A stretch of DNA of 64,000 bases from CAWDMN01 sp963803155 (lineage in GTDB: Bacteria > Acidobacteriota > Terriglobia > Versatilivoradales > Versatilivoraceae). Shown here piece after piece: positions 34,052 to 43,863 of the stretch (positions are counted from its first letter, which is position 1; the number at the start of each line of letters is the position of its first letter). The translations under genes and the position numbers were made by a program. Under the pieces are notes generated by a model. It did no database searches. It was given only the letters and a program-made list of their open reading frames with translations, and was not told where the DNA came from. The stretch spans positions 62,001-126,000 of the forward strand of contig CAWDMN010000051.1 of NCBI GenBank assembly GCA_963803155.1, read 5' to 3'.

Positions 34052-36484
34052 ATGATAAAAGGATCAAAATTTTTGGTTGCGTTTTTTTTATTGGATTTTG
34101 CCTCCATTTGGGCTGGACCGATATTGTCTCCTCCGGGTACGGCCACGGTAGCCAGCTTTTATCTACGAGTTTCTCAGGATGATAAGAGTCCCAAAATTCC
34201 TCTTCGTTTGCTGAATGGGTTGCAGCAGGGACAAAAAATTCAATATGAGCCCCTCAAACTCAGCGCGGAACAAAAGGAAAAGGGGAAGGTAGCGCTGATT
34301 CTGGCCCCTGCGCAGACAGGTTCTCTGGCGGTTTTGCGCGCCCAAGCTGCTGGCAAGCCGGCAGAATGGATTGTTCCGTTCCGAACCAGTCTGGTGGCTT
34401 TGGTCTTTGGCCCCGCCGGACTTGATGTAAAGAAAGTCCAGATGCTTGTAAAGGATAATCAGGACATCATTTCTCAGCTGGCAGATTATGCAACCCAAAG
34501 CGCTCAGATTGAGGCCCTCATAGAAGCATTGGCCGCCTGGGAAAAATCTCCGGCCGGAACTCATGATCTGCATGCCGCGCTGGACGGATTTTCCTCCCGT
34601 TACGGAGTTGCTCTTCCCCAAATCAACCCGCACGCTTCGACTGATCAGCAGGCGTATACCTTGCTCAGCGGCGTGCTGCCGGTTCTTTCCACCTATGACC
34701 CTCTTTCGCCCCAACGCGATATGGTGATGCAACAGTCTGCCAGCCTGGCGGCATCGGTGGCAGGTGTCTTCTTTGGCACTCCAGCCGGATTGGCCGTGGG
34801 GGGTGTGGCTTTATTTCAGAATCTGCGGACTATGATTTTCCCCGGCACCGATTTTCGTCACGCCATTCCCCAAAATTTGGACAACGATGGAATTGCGCTC
34901 TGTTCCAAAGCCCAAGCCTATCGAGCTCGAACCAGGCAGGCATTCCTTTGGGCCTCCCGTTTTTCCAATGCCTCGCCGCCATTCCTTTCATTGGTCGAGA
35001 ATCAACATATCCCCTTGGGCATCAAAAGCCCTCTCGAATTCAAGAGCTTCAATCCTGCTCAGCGAACGGCTTTGGCGCGTTTAAGAGATTGGAGACTGAC
35101 GGGAGGTCCGGGAGCCCAGACTATTCCCGTGAAAATTGAAATCCAGGAAAAAATCTTCCTTGATCTTAATTCCGAAGCGTTACCGCCCGGCCAATATCGA
35201 CTTTCGGCATATTGGGATTGGACTCCCATTCAGTGCGAGGGGCTATTGGATTTGCACCCCCTCACCAACCTCGCGGAGACTATAATTCGTCCCGAGTCCG
35301 CCGATTCATTGGTGAAAGGGGCAGGATTGGTGGATCTCGCGATTCTCGGCCCGGATTTCCAATTCATTGACAAGATCACGCTCTCCAAAACGGAGCGTTA
35401 TGGCCAGAATGAAAGAGAGTTGCCATATCGTCTTCCCAAGGGTCGAAAGGGCGGCGAACAACGCGAAATGGCCATTGGCGTAAACACCAGCCAGTTGGGC
35501 GCTGGAGAATATAAGTTGACCTTACATCAAGTCGACGGCCGCTCCAATTCCATGCCTGTAGCCATTCATCCGCCCAATCCTCAATTGAGCAATCTCCCTC
35601 TTCGCGCTAATCTGGGCGATTCTGCTCAGACCCTTTTGCTAAAAGGCGCCCGCCTGGAACGAATCGTGAAGATTATCTGCCCGGAAGCCGATTTTGTTCT
35701 GGAAAGTCCTTTGCCCAAGGAACAATCCGAAAGACGAGTTCAGATTTCTTTAAAGCCCGGAGTGAAGCTGGGAACTCGACTGGGAATCGATCTCGAAATT
35801 TCCGGATTAAATCATCCCATTTCAATTCCCGAAGCGTTGGAGATTGCCGCCCCCAGGCCACGCATGGTGAAAATCGACCGTTCGGTTCCCTCGCTCTCTA
35901 CGCCAGATCTGCGCCAAGGTGAATTGCCGGCGGGTGTCCAGGTAAATTTCGCCATTCAGGCTGAGAATACCGACAAATCTACGACCATGGAACTATTCGC
36001 CGAGAATTCCACTTCAGCATCGCCTTTGATTTTGAAGCCTGGGGAGCGACATCAGGGGATGAAATTCGATTCGGCGGGCCGAGGATTATTCTTTCTCTCC
36101 ATCGATCCAGGCGCCATTTGCCAACCTGGGAGTCCCCTCACTGCACAGCTTGTATCAGAGAGAGTGGGAGCGTCCGATTCAATCAGCTTGGGAAAAGTTA
36201 TCTTGTTTCCTCATATCGGCCAATTATCGCTCACCGAGGATAAGATTTCCGATGACATCTACCTGGGAATCCTGACGGGTGAAGATCTGCAGGTAATAGA
36301 AAAAACCGGCTGGGATGCCCGAAACGGTTACTCTGTCCAGGGGATTCCCGCACCTAAAGACGACGAGCCCCAACGCCAGACTCTTAAAATCTTGCTTCCC
36401 TGGCCTCCTCCATCACCGCACGCCCCTCTTTATATTTGGTTGCGTGGAGAAGCGGATGGCCGGTTGACCAACGTGAAATACTGA
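34052..36484 (+). CDS. Large exported protein of unknown function
   Basis: An 810-residue protein with an N-terminal signal (KFLVAFFLLDFASIWA). Residues 30-290 are mixed and contain a glycine/alanine-rich hydrophobic stretch (ASLAASVAGVFFGTPAGLAVGGVALF, about 230-255) that could insert in a membrane. From about 390 on, the protein is beta-rich with repeated segments that look like immunoglobulin-like sandwiches (LPPGQYRLSAYWDW, LGAGEYKLTLHQVDG). The last part (GQLSLTEDKISDDIY) is similar in style. No catalytic motif. A Shine-Dalgarno AAGGAGG lies about 15 bases upstream, further than usual. I do not recognise the family. It may be a periplasmic or surface structural protein. Confidence 0.8.
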   Translation: MIKGSKFLVAFFLLDFASIWAGPILSPPGTATVASFYLRVSQDDKSPKIPLRLLNGLQQGQKIQYEPLKLSAEQKEKGKVALILAPAQTGSLAVLRAQAAGKPAEWIVPFRTSLVALVFGPAGLDVKKVQMLVKDNQDIISQLADYATQSAQIEALIEALAAWEKSPAGTHDLHAALDGFSSRYGVALPQINPHASTDQQAYTLLSGVLPVLSTYDPLSPQRDMVMQQSASLAASVAGVFFGTPAGLAVGGVALFQNLRTMIFPGTDFRHAIPQNLDNDGIALCSKAQAYRARTRQAFLWASRFSNASPPFLSLVENQHIPLGIKSPLEFKSFNPAQRTALARLRDWRLTGGPGAQTIPVKIEIQEKIFLDLNSEALPPGQYRLSAYWDWTPIQCEGLLDLHPLTNLAETIIRPESADSLVKGAGLVDLAILGPDFQFIDKITLSKTERYGQNERELPYRLPKGRKGGEQREMAIGVNTSQLGAGEYKLTLHQVDGRSNSMPVAIHPPNPQLSNLPLRANLGDSAQTLLLKGARLERIVKIICPEADFVLESPLPKEQSERRVQISLKPGVKLGTRLGIDLEISGLNHPISIPEALEIAAPRPRMVKIDRSVPSLSTPDLRQGELPAGVQVNFAIQAENTDKSTTMELFAENSTSASPLILKPGERHQGMKFDSAGRGLFFLSIDPGAICQPGSPLTAQLVSERVGASDSISLGKVILFPHIGQLSLTEDKISDDIYLGILTGEDLQVIEKTGWDARNGYSVQGIPAPKDDEPQRQTLKILLPWPPPSPHAPLYIWLRGEADGRLTNVKY

Positions 36485-36553
36485 ATCCCAAAATGTGTTA
36501 TGCTTTGGTAAAGGATTTTAATATCCTCGATAGGTTTGAAACGGGGGGAATAT

Positions 36554-37519
36554 ATGGACCGTCGAGATTTCATCAAAGCCGCGGCCTTTTCTTCTTCAAT
36601 GCTCAACCTTTTTCCCGCCATTTTAGAGGGTACCGAGCGGATTCAGAAAAAGGGACAGATCGAGAAGCGGATTCTGGGACGTACGGGCGAAAAGCTCTCT
36701 ATCATTGGATTTGGCGGCATTGTCGTCATGAATGCCACCTCCGCTGAAGCTTCCAGCCGCGTCAAAAAGGCGATTGATACCGGTGTCAATTATTTTGATG
36801 TAGCGCCGAGTTATGGAAACGCCATCGATATGCTCGGACCGGCCCTTGAACCGCACCGGAAAAATGTGTTTTTGGCCTGCAAAACCACCCGGCGGACCAA
36901 GACGGAGGCCATGGCGGAATTGAATGAATCGCTCAAGAAAATGCGGACTGATCACTTTGACCTATACCAACACCATGCCGTCACCACCCTGAAGGATGTG
37001 GAAACGATTTTCGGCCCCGCTGGCGCCATGGAGGGCTTTGTGGAGGCCCAAAAAGCTGGCAAGATTCGCCATATCGGCTTCTCCGCCCATTCAGTCGAAG
37101 CAGCCCTCTCCATGATGGATCGGGCTAATTTCGATACGATTCTTTTCCCATTTAATTTCCGCACATGGCATGCCGGAAATTTTGGACCCCAGGTGCTTGC
37201 CAAGGCTCAAGAGAAGAAGATGGGAATTTTGGCGCTGAAAGCGATGGCGAATCGTCCCTGGCCGGAAAATGCAGTCAAGACCCATCCCAAATGCTGGTAT
37301 GAACCCTTGAGCGATCCCACTCAAGCCGCTTTGGGGTTGGGGTTCACCTTATCGCATCCTATTACAGCCGCCATCCCTCCCGGCGATGAGAACCTCTTTG
37401 AATTGGCTCTCCAGCTGGCTTTGGACTTTAAGCCGCTTGGCCCGGACCAGGTGGCGAAGCTTAAGGAACTGGCTGCAAAAGACAAACCGCTTTTTAGTTT
37501 TCCCAATCCCGAAGCCTAG
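36554..37519 (+). CDS. Tat-exported aldo/keto reductase
   Basis: A 321-residue protein with a twin-arginine start MDRRDFIKAAAFSSS, followed by an aldo/keto reductase barrel (ILGRTGEKLSIIGFGGIV, DVAPSYGNAIDMLG, ACKTTRR, DHFDLYQHHAV). The expected catalytic tetrad can be placed as the aspartate and tyrosine of DVAPSY, the lysine of ACKT and the histidine of QHH. Tat export is typical for this bacterial AKR subgroup, which ends with a ferredoxin-like tail in some members; here no Cys-rich tail is present. A TTG at 36536 is rejected in favour of the ATG preceded by GGGGGG. It follows the 810-residue gene by 69 bases. Substrate unknown. Confidence 0.88.
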   Translation: MDRRDFIKAAAFSSSMLNLFPAILEGTERIQKKGQIEKRILGRTGEKLSIIGFGGIVVMNATSAEASSRVKKAIDTGVNYFDVAPSYGNAIDMLGPALEPHRKNVFLACKTTRRTKTEAMAELNESLKKMRTDHFDLYQHHAVTTLKDVETIFGPAGAMEGFVEAQKAGKIRHIGFSAHSVEAALSMMDRANFDTILFPFNFRTWHAGNFGPQVLAKAQEKKMGILALKAMANRPWPENAVKTHPKCWYEPLSDPTQAALGLGFTLSHPITAAIPPGDENLFELALQLALDFKPLGPDQVAKLKELAAKDKPLFSFPNPEA

Positions 37520-37665
37520 GAGAAACGGCTCCCCTCTGGGAATTCGTTGTTTTTACACCACTGCTCAGCTCTCTGCAGCCAAGCGATCAAATCGAGAAGC
37601 ACAAAACTTAAGCGATTATTGAGGGTAGCAGTACGGAAATGGCAAGCCGATTCGCGCGAAGCTGC

Positions 37666-37775
37666 GCTGATCCCCCATTGACACCTCGCGCTTTTGACCA
37701 TCTAAGAAGCAGCAGCCATGCATGGCAAAAAAAGCATAAAGCAGAAGCGAGTGATCAGTGGTTCTGTATAAAATC
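37666..37775. repeat. Diverged copy of a dispersed hairpin repeat
   Basis: The stretch from GCTGCGCTGATCCCCCATTG to GAAGCGAGTGATCAG and TGTATAAAATCAT aligns by eye with the region 57351-57460 (CTGATC, CTCGCGCTT, AAAGCA..., GAAGCGAGTGAT, CTGTA.AAAA.CAT in the same order). Its arms can pair imperfectly. It is more decayed than the 57-kb copy. Confidence 0.5.
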
Positions 37776-38006
37776 ATAATGCTAAATTTCTGCAGAGGCC
37801 GCGGAAAAAATGCCTGGGCCTAAATGATCACGTTTTTCCTGTTGATTACCATGGTTTCCAGAGCGGCGACAGCATTCCGTTTCGAGGCAAAATCGCTCCG
37901 ATCCTGCCTCCCATCCGCATTTATTGTATGTCCCCCCCACAAACGCTTTGAATACTACATTTTGTAGATCACTCAAAAAAACATGCTAAATCTTGTGGAT
38001 TTTTCC

Positions 38007-38034
38007 TTGACTTGAGGAGGAAACTAGTTAAAAT
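38007..38034 (+). promoter_or_regulatory. Promoter of the class II ribonucleotide reductase gene
   Basis: TTGACT at 38007-38012 and TAAAAT at 38029-38034 with a 16-base spacer. Transcription would start near 38041, about 110 bases before the chosen start codon. Confidence 0.5.
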
Positions 38035-38152
38035 TCCCACCGAGATCATAGGTTGAAATCAGACTCAAAGAAGGGGAATCCCTGGAGTCAGTAGAGAACG
38101 GGATTACTTTGGTTTGCCTATCATCTCGGAATTTGTTCGAGAGAGGATCTAC

Positions 38153-40885
38153 ATGCTCGTTAAAGAGAGAATTGACATGGTGGATGAAGTTTCTTCCCAA
38201 CGAGTGCAACGGGGAGAAGAGGAACGAGTCGTACGATTCAAGCGATTGTTTTCCCGGCCGGGAGTTCACCCTTTTGACTCCCTCAAATGGGAACGGCGAA
38301 AATCCGTTATTAGCAATGAGAAGGGTGAAGTTATTTTCGAACAACCCGATGTGGAAGTCCCGGCCGCCTGGTCTATGATGGCCACCAATGTGGTGGTCTC
38401 CAAGTACTTCCGGCGTTCTCCCGATGGCCGCGGCCGGGAGACCAGCGCTAAACAACTGATCAACCGGGTCGTCGAGACTATTACACAATGGGGCCGGCAA
38501 GGAGGCTATTTTGCCTCCAGCGAGGATGCGGATGCCTTCGAGGCAGAATTGTGCCATTTGCTAGTGGAGCAAAAGGCCTCCTTTAACAGTCCGGTATGGT
38601 TCAATCTCGGAATTGAAGCTAAGCCGCAATGTTCCGCATGTTTTATCAATTCGGTCGAAGATCGGATGGAATCGATTTTGGAGCTGGCTAGAACTGAAGG
38701 GATGTTATTTAAATTCGGCAGCGGCACCGGGACCAATCTTTCTGTTCTCCGCTCCTCGAAAGAGCGGTTATCCACCGGCGGCGTTGCTTCCGGCCCCGTC
38801 TCTTTTATGAAAGGGTATGACGCGTTTGCGGGCGTCATCAAGTCGGGAGGTAAGACGCGCCGGGCGGCCAAAATGGTGATCTTGAATATCGATCATCCTG
38901 ATATCGTTGATTTCATTATCTGTAAAGAAGCCGAAGAAAAAAAGGCCTGGGCTTTGATTGATGCCGGCTATGACGGCTCCTTTGGTGGGATGGCATACAG
39001 CTCTGTCTTCTTCCAAAACTCCAATAACAGTGTCCGCGTGACCGATGATTTCATGAAAGCAATCCTCGCCGACAAGGAATGGAAAACACGGGCAGTCACC
39101 AATGGCGAACCCATTGAGACATTTCGAGCCCGTGATTTGATGCGCATGATTGCCAAAGCAGCACATCTTTGCGGCGACCCGGGAATGCAGTTTGACACCA
39201 CGGTAAACGACTGGCATACCTGCACGCGCTCTGGCAGGATCAACGCCTCCAATCCCTGCAGTGAATACATGTTCCTGGATGATTCGGCCTGCAACCTGGC
39301 TTCTTTGAACCTGATGAAATTCCGCAAGCCCTCTGGCGATCTGGATGTGGAATCATTCCGGCATGCCATCCGGATCGTCATCACTGCTCAGGAAATTTTG
39401 GTGGATAGCGCCAGTTACCCTACTCCAGCCATTACTCGCAACAGCAAGCTGTATCGTCCGCTGGGGTTGGGTTTTGCAAACCTGGGCGCTCTTTTAATGT
39501 CGTTGGGATTGCCTTATGACAGTGAATCCGGAAGGGCTTACGCCGCCGCCATCACGGCCCTGATGACTGGCGAAGCCTATCATACCTCGGCACAACTTGC
39601 CGCCGATTTGGGTCCCTTTGCTGAATACCCGCTCAACCGTGACTCCTTTCTGCGCGTCATTCAAAAACATCGGGCCGCGGCCGCCAAACTCAATCCATCA
39701 TATCTTCCCAAGGACCTGTATGAAGCCGTGCAGAAATCCTGGAGTGATGCCCACAGCCAGGGGGATCAGTCCGGCTACCGCAATGCGCAGGTTACCGTCT
39801 TGGCTCCCACCGGGACCATCGGATTCATGATGGATTGCGATACAACTGGCGTGGAACCGGACATTGCCCTTGTGAAATACAAAAAGTTGGTCGGCGGCGG
39901 TTTGCTCAAGATTGTCAATCAGACGGTCCCTGAAGCTTTGCGGCGGCTGAAATATAGCGAAACCCAAATTAATGACATTGTCACTTACATCGATGAGAAT
40001 GAGACTATCGAAGGGGCTCCCCATCTGGCGGAGGAACATCTCCCTATTTTCGATTGCGCCTTTAAACCTCTCAACGGTGTGCGCTCCATCCACTACATGG
40101 GCCATCTAAAAATGATGGCCGCGGTCCAGCCTTTCCTCACTGGCGCTATTTCCAAAACCGTGAATATGCCGGAAGAAGCCACCGTCGAGGAAGTGGAGAG
40201 CGCTTATCTGGAAGCCTGGAAACTAGGGCTCAAGTCGCTGGCCATTTACAGGGATGGGTCCAAACGCTCCCAACCTTTGACAACAACGGTGAAGGGAGCC
40301 CCGAAAAACGGCGAAGCTGGGCGTCCCGTGCGGCGCCGTCTACCGGACGAACGCCGATCGATTACGCACAAGTTCAGTGTGGCGGGTCATGATGGCTATA
40401 TCACCGTGGGAATGTACGATGACGGGACTCCTGGCGAAATCTTTGTGGTCATGGCCAAACAAGGTTCAGTGGTGTCCGGTTTGATGGATACCGTGGCTAC
40501 CTCCATCTCACTGGCTCTGCAATATGGTGTTCCCCTGAAAGTGTTGGTCGATAAATTCAGCCACACTCGTTTTGAACCCTCGGGATTCACCAACAATCCT
40601 GAAATACCAATTGCCAAATCGATTGTCGATTATATTTTCCGCTGGTTGGGACTCAAATTCCTTTCGACGGGAAACAACTCTGCTACATTGGAGAATAATG
40701 GAGCCATTCCTTCCCATCCCGCCGCTTCTTCCGCTTCTCCCAATCCGGGATTGGAAGATCAGGAGCGTCAGGTTTTCCAAACCCAGGCAGATGCCCCGCC
40801 CTGCCCCGAATGCGGCTCCATCATGGTGCGCAACGGCGCCTGTTATAAATGTTTGAATTGCGGAACAACCAACGGATGCAGTTAG
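38153..40885 (+). CDS. nrdJ: Adenosylcobalamin-dependent ribonucleotide reductase, class II
   Basis: Reduces ribonucleotides to deoxyribonucleotides with a B12-generated thiyl radical, independent of oxygen. The protein has 910 residues. It has the N-terminal redox cysteine region CSACFINSVED (about 160-170), FGSGTGTNLSVLRSS, the active-site NPCSEYMFLDD with cysteine at about 369, SACNLASLNL, LAPTGTIGFMMDCDTTGVEPD and a C-terminal zinc-ribbon-like tail CPECG...CYKCLNCG. The tail and length match the bacterial NrdJ with TSCPD domain. The ATG at 38153 has AGAGGA six bases upstream; the TTG at 38114 is rejected. It is monocistronic with its own terminator. Confidence 0.95.
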   Translation: MLVKERIDMVDEVSSQRVQRGEEERVVRFKRLFSRPGVHPFDSLKWERRKSVISNEKGEVIFEQPDVEVPAAWSMMATNVVVSKYFRRSPDGRGRETSAKQLINRVVETITQWGRQGGYFASSEDADAFEAELCHLLVEQKASFNSPVWFNLGIEAKPQCSACFINSVEDRMESILELARTEGMLFKFGSGTGTNLSVLRSSKERLSTGGVASGPVSFMKGYDAFAGVIKSGGKTRRAAKMVILNIDHPDIVDFIICKEAEEKKAWALIDAGYDGSFGGMAYSSVFFQNSNNSVRVTDDFMKAILADKEWKTRAVTNGEPIETFRARDLMRMIAKAAHLCGDPGMQFDTTVNDWHTCTRSGRINASNPCSEYMFLDDSACNLASLNLMKFRKPSGDLDVESFRHAIRIVITAQEILVDSASYPTPAITRNSKLYRPLGLGFANLGALLMSLGLPYDSESGRAYAAAITALMTGEAYHTSAQLAADLGPFAEYPLNRDSFLRVIQKHRAAAAKLNPSYLPKDLYEAVQKSWSDAHSQGDQSGYRNAQVTVLAPTGTIGFMMDCDTTGVEPDIALVKYKKLVGGGLLKIVNQTVPEALRRLKYSETQINDIVTYIDENETIEGAPHLAEEHLPIFDCAFKPLNGVRSIHYMGHLKMMAAVQPFLTGAISKTVNMPEEATVEEVESAYLEAWKLGLKSLAIYRDGSKRSQPLTTTVKGAPKNGEAGRPVRRRLPDERRSITHKFSVAGHDGYITVGMYDDGTPGEIFVVMAKQGSVVSGLMDTVATSISLALQYGVPLKVLVDKFSHTRFEPSGFTNNPEIPIAKSIVDYIFRWLGLKFLSTGNNSATLENNGAIPSHPAASSASPNPGLEDQERQVFQTQADAPPCPECGSIMVRNGACYKCLNCGTTNGCS

Positions 40886-40905
40886 CCTCTTTTATATACT
40901 TTTAC

Positions 40906-40937
40906 GGGTGCAAGTGCCAACTTGCACCCTTTTTTTG
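40906..40937 (+). terminator. Rho-independent terminator of nrdJ
   Basis: A perfect 10-bp stem GGGTGCAAGT (40906-40915) with ACTTGCACCC (40920-40929), loop GCCA, and seven T residues. It lies 20 bases after the stop codon and 29 before the methyltransferase start. Confidence 0.93.
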
Positions 40938-40965
40938 TTGCCGCAATAAAGCCGGATAATACGGA

Positions 40966-41718
40966 ATGCATGCTACTGATCCTTATGCCAACCTTGCCGA
41001 GCTTTACGATTCCTTTGCCATAGATGAGTCTCTTCAGATTTTCTATCGTGAATGGAGGGATTCCCTTCTTGCAGCCATTCAAAAATTTCAAATCAATGTG
41101 CAAGTCTTGGTCGATCTTGCCTGTGGCACCGGGAACAGCACGATCCCATGGACAAATCAGCGTGGATGGATGGTAATCGGCGTCGATCGTTCTCGCGCAA
41201 TGCTGCGGGAAGCCAGGAAAAAATCAAGCCTGGTTCGATGGCGCCGTCAAGATTTGACGCAGCTCGATCTTAAAGAACGGGCGGATGTGATAACCTGCCA
41301 TTTCGACGCCCTTAACCACATCCTCTCCTCTCAGGCTCTACAACAAGTGTTCCTCCGGGTGGCCAATACCCTGAATGAGGGCGGTTTGTTTCAATTTGAT
41401 TTGAATACCGAAGATTGGTTCCAGTGGTTGAAGGTTCATGAAAAATTGTTCCGGGTGGGCCCAAACTGTTTCATGGCTTACAATGAATATGACTCCAAGC
41501 AGCGGATTGCCACGTTCCATCAGCTTTGGTTTCTTAAAAAGCGGCGATTGTATGAAAAGCGCGAAGTGACAGTTCAGGAGAGAGCTTTCACTGCCTTGGA
41601 AATCCGTCAAATGCTGAAAAAGGCGGGTCTGCAACTATTGAAACAAGAAATCCAACGCCAGATGGAGGGCAAGCCTATTCGCATGCTCTATCTGGCGAGA
41701 CGTCGTCCCAAGGATTAG
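40966..41718 (+). CDS. Class I SAM-dependent methyltransferase
   Basis: A 250-residue protein with a Rossmann-like methyltransferase fold. Motif I is VLVDLACGTGNST (about 46-58), the acidic residue of motif II is in VIGVDRSRAML, and motif post-I/III regions are DVITCHFDALNHI and LNEGGLFQFDLNT. The N-terminus Y..LAELYDSFAID resembles small-molecule methyltransferases of the UbiE/SmtA kind. Substrate is unknown. It begins after the nrdJ terminator and is a single gene. Confidence 0.85.
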   Translation: MHATDPYANLAELYDSFAIDESLQIFYREWRDSLLAAIQKFQINVQVLVDLACGTGNSTIPWTNQRGWMVIGVDRSRAMLREARKKSSLVRWRRQDLTQLDLKERADVITCHFDALNHILSSQALQQVFLRVANTLNEGGLFQFDLNTEDWFQWLKVHEKLFRVGPNCFMAYNEYDSKQRIATFHQLWFLKKRRLYEKREVTVQERAFTALEIRQMLKKAGLQLLKQEIQRQMEGKPIRMLYLARRRPKD

Positions 41719-41817
41719 GGACCAACGAAAGTATTCAATCTGAAGCCGGCGCATGATTGAGATAAGAATTAACGATGGAGACCGCAAAGAGCAATCAGCT
41801 GAATTCCTTTGTCGATC

Positions 41818-42174
41818 TCATCTTCTGTATAGCCAATCCTGGTATTGTTGCCAGTCTTGATTAATTTTCTCCTGTCTTTTGGCTTCAGAGATTTTTTCTG
41901 ATGGAGGTACTCCCCTCATATAATATGGATATTCAGCGTAAGCCAAGACATCACGGTAGTCCTGTTTGGCCATATCAACATGAGGCCGCACTTCGTCGAA
42001 CCGGCCAGCCGCAAGTTTCAGAATGGCGAGACGCACTCGCACCTCCTCTCTATGCCATTTCTCCGTTCCATATTCATCTAGCATCGATTTGACCAAGTCG
42101 TGCTGGCCTGGCGGGAAATCACGCCGCACAATACGTTCAACATTCTCGGCTACGCACCTCGGAACTGGCTGCAT
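41818..42174 (-). CDS. Conserved hypothetical small protein
   Basis: A 118-residue, mostly helical cytoplasmic protein. The ATG at 42174 is preceded by AGGGAGA; the longer frame to 42321 would overlap the next gene. The pattern VRVRLAILKLAAGRFDEVRPHVDMAKQDYRDVLAYAEYP is reminiscent of a recurrent bacterial family of unknown role whose members are usually 100-130 residues. It lies 79 bases downstream of the deacetylase-like gene on the same strand and is likely co-transcribed with it. Confidence 0.7.
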   Translation of the reverse strand: MQPVPRCVAENVERIVRRDFPPGQHDLVKSMLDEYGTEKWHREEVRVRLAILKLAAGRFDEVRPHVDMAKQDYRDVLAYAEYPYYMRGVPPSEKISEAKRQEKINQDWQQYQDWLYRR

Positions 42175-42253
42175 ATTTGTCTCCCTAAAACGAACGAGCA
42201 ATTGAATAGGCTCAAGCAAACCCGCAATTTGTGGGCAAAGGTGAAGATGTTTT

Positions 42254-43399
42254 TCAGACCGTGGAACTGACAGACCGCCGAGCCATGTCTGAACACATGA
42301 CCCATTCCATCGAGTTGCCAAATATTTTCTGGATTCTCTCAGCTAAGGCCGTGATTCCTTCCAAACCCAGCCCTGTGCCTTGTGTGTAAAGCGACTGCCA
42401 ATGTGTCACCAGCACGACGGGAAATCCACCCTCGATCAAATCGCGAATTCGACCCGTTCGACCGTCGGAGGATAAAAGCCGGTCGATCCCCTTTTTTATA
42501 AACTGCACTCGCTCCGCCTGACTTGGCAATTCCATGCTCCAAAAAATTTCATCGCAATTGGCTGGAACACTCACCACGACTTGATTCCGCTGTCGGGATT
42601 CATACTCGACAGTGCAATGCCGGGGTTTTCCCCATCCCGTGCCATATAGAAAATACCAGGTTAGTTTCCGCTCGAACATTTTCCATTGTGCTTCGCCCAA
42701 GGCCTGGGCGTATTTTTTCTCCACATCGATGCCGGAAACCCATGGCGAGGTGATCCCCGTCGAGATCAAGCCCACGTTCTTGAGGATGGTGAATGCCAAC
42801 ACGAAGTAATCGACTATTTCCTCCATCGGAGCTCCCGAGATCCAGACATCTTCATAAATATGCCCATAGGTTTTTGTCTTGAGATCAAACGCCCGCAAGT
42901 GGGTAAGGAATTCAGGCGTAATGTCGAAACGCGGCGCAATCCGGTCTCTCACCAAACGCAGGAAACTTTCCAGATGTTCCTTCGGCACCCGCTGCAGCGA
43001 TTGGTCGATACGGCCAAGGCAACTGGGCATGGGAATAACAGTGAACTTTCCCCGTAAATCAAATTTCTCAAAAGTCTCCGCCACTCGCCTGGTAAACTCA
43101 GCCGGGACTAGAAATGGCGTCTCGTACCCTGGGATTTCGTAAAACAACGGATCGACCGGTGCTCCATCGTCAATGATGAGCGAAAAAGGAATCTTACCTG
43201 ATGTGTTCTTGATGGAAGGTTGCGATACCTGGTTACTCCGGCTATCGGCGTCGCTTGCCAGGGTCATCCCTGGGGTAGAGGAAAATAATCCCGCGGCCAT
43301 ACTAGCACTTGCTTGTAGCAACATTTGCCTGCGAGAGACGCCGCATGGTTTTGAGAATTCTTCATTGATGAGTTGGATAGGAATTTCAATTTTTCTCAT
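42254..43399 (-). CDS. Tat-exported polysaccharide-deacetylase-like protein
   Basis: A 381-residue protein beginning MRKIEIPIQL with SRRQMLLQASASMAAGL, a twin-arginine signal. The mature part has FSLIIDDGAPVDP followed by GKFTVIPMPSCLG, resembling the glycoside hydrolase/deacetylase beta/alpha barrel (Asp-Asp for metal at DDG). Later parts FDLKTKTYGHIYEDVW and TGITSPWVSGI fit poorly to well-known deacetylases. The start at 43399 has GGAGGGACC directly upstream; the upstream extension is rejected. The fold is inferred and the substrate is unknown. Confidence 0.6.
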   Translation of the reverse strand: MRKIEIPIQLINEEFSKPCGVSRRQMLLQASASMAAGLFSSTPGMTLASDADSRSNQVSQPSIKNTSGKIPFSLIIDDGAPVDPLFYEIPGYETPFLVPAEFTRRVAETFEKFDLRGKFTVIPMPSCLGRIDQSLQRVPKEHLESFLRLVRDRIAPRFDITPEFLTHLRAFDLKTKTYGHIYEDVWISGAPMEEIVDYFVLAFTILKNVGLISTGITSPWVSGIDVEKKYAQALGEAQWKMFERKLTWYFLYGTGWGKPRHCTVEYESRQRNQVVVSVPANCDEIFWSMELPSQAERVQFIKKGIDRLLSSDGRTGRIRDLIEGGFPVVLVTHWQSLYTQGTGLGLEGITALAERIQKIFGNSMEWVMCSDMARRSVSSTV

Positions 43400-43863
43400 G
43401 GTCCCTCCAAAATAACCACAATAGAGAAAAGCAATCCCGGCTTCCCGAATTGAAAAAAATCTTAATTCAAAAGTCGGATGAAACAAGAATATATTCTATT
43501 TATTTGGAAGGAATCAATGCTCATAAAACAGTCCTTGCGGCATAGATTCCCTGTAATTTGAATCTTGCATTTTGTCTATTTTCAACACGCTTAGAAAGAC
43601 TAGAGACTCCGCCATGCGCCAAAGGCATGCTCATGCAACCTCGTAATGAAAATTTGCCCCCTTCACCACTCCTTTAGAATTGCGGGGTATTTGCCGGGAA
43701 ATCCCATCATTTTTTATTTGCGGCCATATGATAGGATGATATGTTACGGCTGATGGAATCACAGACTCCAATATTCATTGCTTCGTGGCCTGTTCTGTCA
43801 AGGGGTCTGCTGTTCGCCCAGGATTGAGTGGAAATCACTCCCGATTGAAAGGAACCCAAAATT
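43400..43863. other. Intergenic region, nothing recognised
   Basis: About 460 AT-rich bases between divergent genes, so both promoters should be here. Short frames on both strands lack any feature. The phrase GCGCCAAAGGCATGCTCATGC near 43617 is a minor imperfect inverted repeat. Confidence 0.3.

Larger units (their letters stand above)
37520..38152. other. Intergenic region upstream of the ribonucleotide reductase
   Basis: No gene is supported in about 630 bases. It contains a diverged copy of a hairpin repeat (37666-37775), a short palindrome CTACA-TTT-TGTAG near 37956, and the reductase promoter at 38007-38034. I looked for a cobalamin riboswitch core and an NrdR-box pair and found neither convincingly. 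Confidence 0.4.

Noticed and set aside
37520..38152. Cobalamin riboswitch upstream of the B12-dependent reductase
   Set aside because: A riboswitch would make sense there, but no B12-box or conserved core could be identified.
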